From NCBI RefSeq assembly GCF_000524195.1, contig NW_020170524.1:1-64000 (forward strand): DNA of 64,000 nucleotides. Direction: 5' to 3'. This document shows positions 62,546 to 64,000 of this stretch, piece after piece. Under the pieces are notes generated by a model. It ran no database searches. It was not told the origin of the DNA and saw only the letters and a list, made by a program, of their open reading frames with translations. The DNA is from Echinococcus granulosus. Taxonomy: Eukaryota; Platyhelminthes; Cestoda; Cyclophyllidea; Taeniidae. The first letter of the stretch is position 1. Each line of letters begins with the position of its first letter. The position numbers and the translations under genes are program-made.

Positions 62546-64000
62546 GAGCTGCAGAGAGGCGGGAAACTATGATCCGTTGTAGGTCAAGATTCCTTTGCCA
62601 ATTTAGAAGGAGGTCAGTGTATTTACATTTGAGAAGACTGCTTTGACTTCTGAATGGGACTGGTAGTTCCTAAATCAGGTGGTTTTCACGGTAAATAGAT
62701 GCCGTAATCAAAAGGTGGTACGCAATAAAAATCTGATCTACCCATCCATGATCAATTTATGTCGGATTGACGTTTACTGATTATTTATCCAAATGCGTGT
62801 CATGTTAAAACGGGCCGAGTTGAAGGCATTTTAATCGCTGTGGTACAAACAATTGTCACGTTGTTGATAAAGTACGGATACTTTGTTCTGCAGCTGGGTG
62901 ATCCATACTGATAATGCTCTACAAGTCCGCACGCATTGCTCCTTTTGAAAGTGATTTTTTTCTCTAACAAATTCCCTAATAGTAACGCTTCTGCTTTTCT
63001 GCCAATTTTCGTTTCTGCCTCCAATTTGCAATTGCACGAGAAGGAAACAAGAAATGAGGCGATTTTAAGCTACCTAGCTCACTCTTATCTTGTCCATGCC
63101 TTCCCTACCGTCTGTGCGTGTTCTAATGAGGAAAAAAAAGAGAAGACAAAAAGCACACGAGATCTAGCTTTGCGAGATTAAACACCTCATCGCCTGTACC
63201 AGGCGTGGAAACCGAAAAGCCACAGCCAAATCCAATCAGTATGATTGCTTACTGATCCCAGCAACTTGGAAATCGGATGTCAAATTAAGACCGTTTTAAG
63301 CACCACCACCCCTGCAACACGCTTCATCTCTGCCTTTCGTGCTCCCCTTGGCTACAATAGTGAGTGGGAACGTGGAGCTTGCTGCTTCTATAGTTGTTGA
63401 CCTCACATACCGCGGCAGACGCGAGGAATTGGGATTTGGGAAGCTCTCAACTGTCGAATCGACTATACAGAACCCACGCCCCAGTAGAAGCATTTGAAAA
63501 GGTGATTGTGTAAACAACTATGTACAATGGACAATTTATCAAATTGAATTTAAATGATAAAATTTGAACTTTTCTTCGCAGAGTCCATGCACTTATGCTA
63601 ACCTTGCAAACAGCCTCCTCAAGTTGGCCGTATTACAAACCTTGGTTTCTGACAGTAGGATCTGATAAGGATGTAAATAGATTTGTACTAGAAATTTATT
63701 TTCATGAAACGCCAATGATTACAAACACATTATGAAACATCTCCTCCCTGTGGAAATCGACGCTTGTATGATGTAGTTCCCACAGTAGGACCAGTCAGGT
63801 CAGGCAAGGGTGCAACCTCCACCTACAGTGGCTTGGAAGAATTGTAGTGCTCTCCTGTCGAAAATGCGTGGTAATGGTACCTGAAAGGCAAAAAATAAAA
63901 GCACCGGTCAAAAGTGCAAGATAGCTGCCAAAAAAATGTGATGACTTGTCAATCTGCATATTTTAACGATTAAAAGCCCTCTTGGGAGAGTTTAACTGCG

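Larger units (their letters stand above)
60599..64000. other. Non-coding, repeat-bearing right flank
   Basis: No exon with splice sites or known motif was found on either strand. Family A repeat segments occur at 61540-61620, 61945-62050 and 62370-62540. The remainder is unremarkable. Confidence 0.55.

Overview
The window is eukaryotic. Nearly every recognisable gene is split into short exons, many introns are only 30-54 nt long, in-frame micro-exons of 21-42 nt occur, and long gene-poor stretches carry diverged dispersed repeats. Together with the protein families present this fits a parasitic flatworm, more likely a tapeworm than a fluke; that placement is an inference from intron style and I cannot name a species.

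Layout. Positions 1-7091 (+) hold the 3' part of a collagen XV/XVIII-type (multiplexin) gene: a long Glu/Ser/Thr-rich exon with a 90-bp tandem repeat, a hinge built of micro-exons, a trimerisation-like exon and a complete endostatin domain with all four cysteines. Positions 7.1-17.1 kb have no gene I can support and contain decayed repeats. From 31356 down to 17107 (-) runs a USP2/USP21-type deubiquitinase with the Cys, QQDAQEF, zinc-ribbon and His boxes on separate exons across 14 kb. From 34690 to 39253 (+) lies a C2-domain protein of unknown function, followed at 41481-45637 (+) by a second copy of its C-terminal half (beta-sandwich module plus terminal coiled coil). All junctions in these modules are phase 1, so the second copy may be a tandem paralogue or an alternative 3' end of the same gene.

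Positions 49157-49570 (+) are an intronless four-helix membrane protein. At 53616-55877 (+) is a KCMF1-like ZZ-type E3 ubiquitin ligase whose first exon I could not find, facing tail-to-tail a compact ZNHIT3-like gene at 56571-56034 (-). A decayed retroelement, probably Penelope-like, lies at about 57.2-58.5 kb (-). A CINP-like gene ends at 60598 (+), and the rest of the window is repeat-rich and non-coding.

The genes are not an operon and have unrelated roles (extracellular matrix, ubiquitin removal and attachment, snoRNP assembly or transcription cofactor, replication checkpoint). The most unusual points are the ultra-short introns in several genes, the duplicated phase-1 3' module with an internal exon duplication, and the endostatin gene with no Gly-X-Y repeats visible upstream of the trimerisation domain in this window. 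Exon borders were placed by eye from GT/AG sites, reading frame and family alignment from memory.
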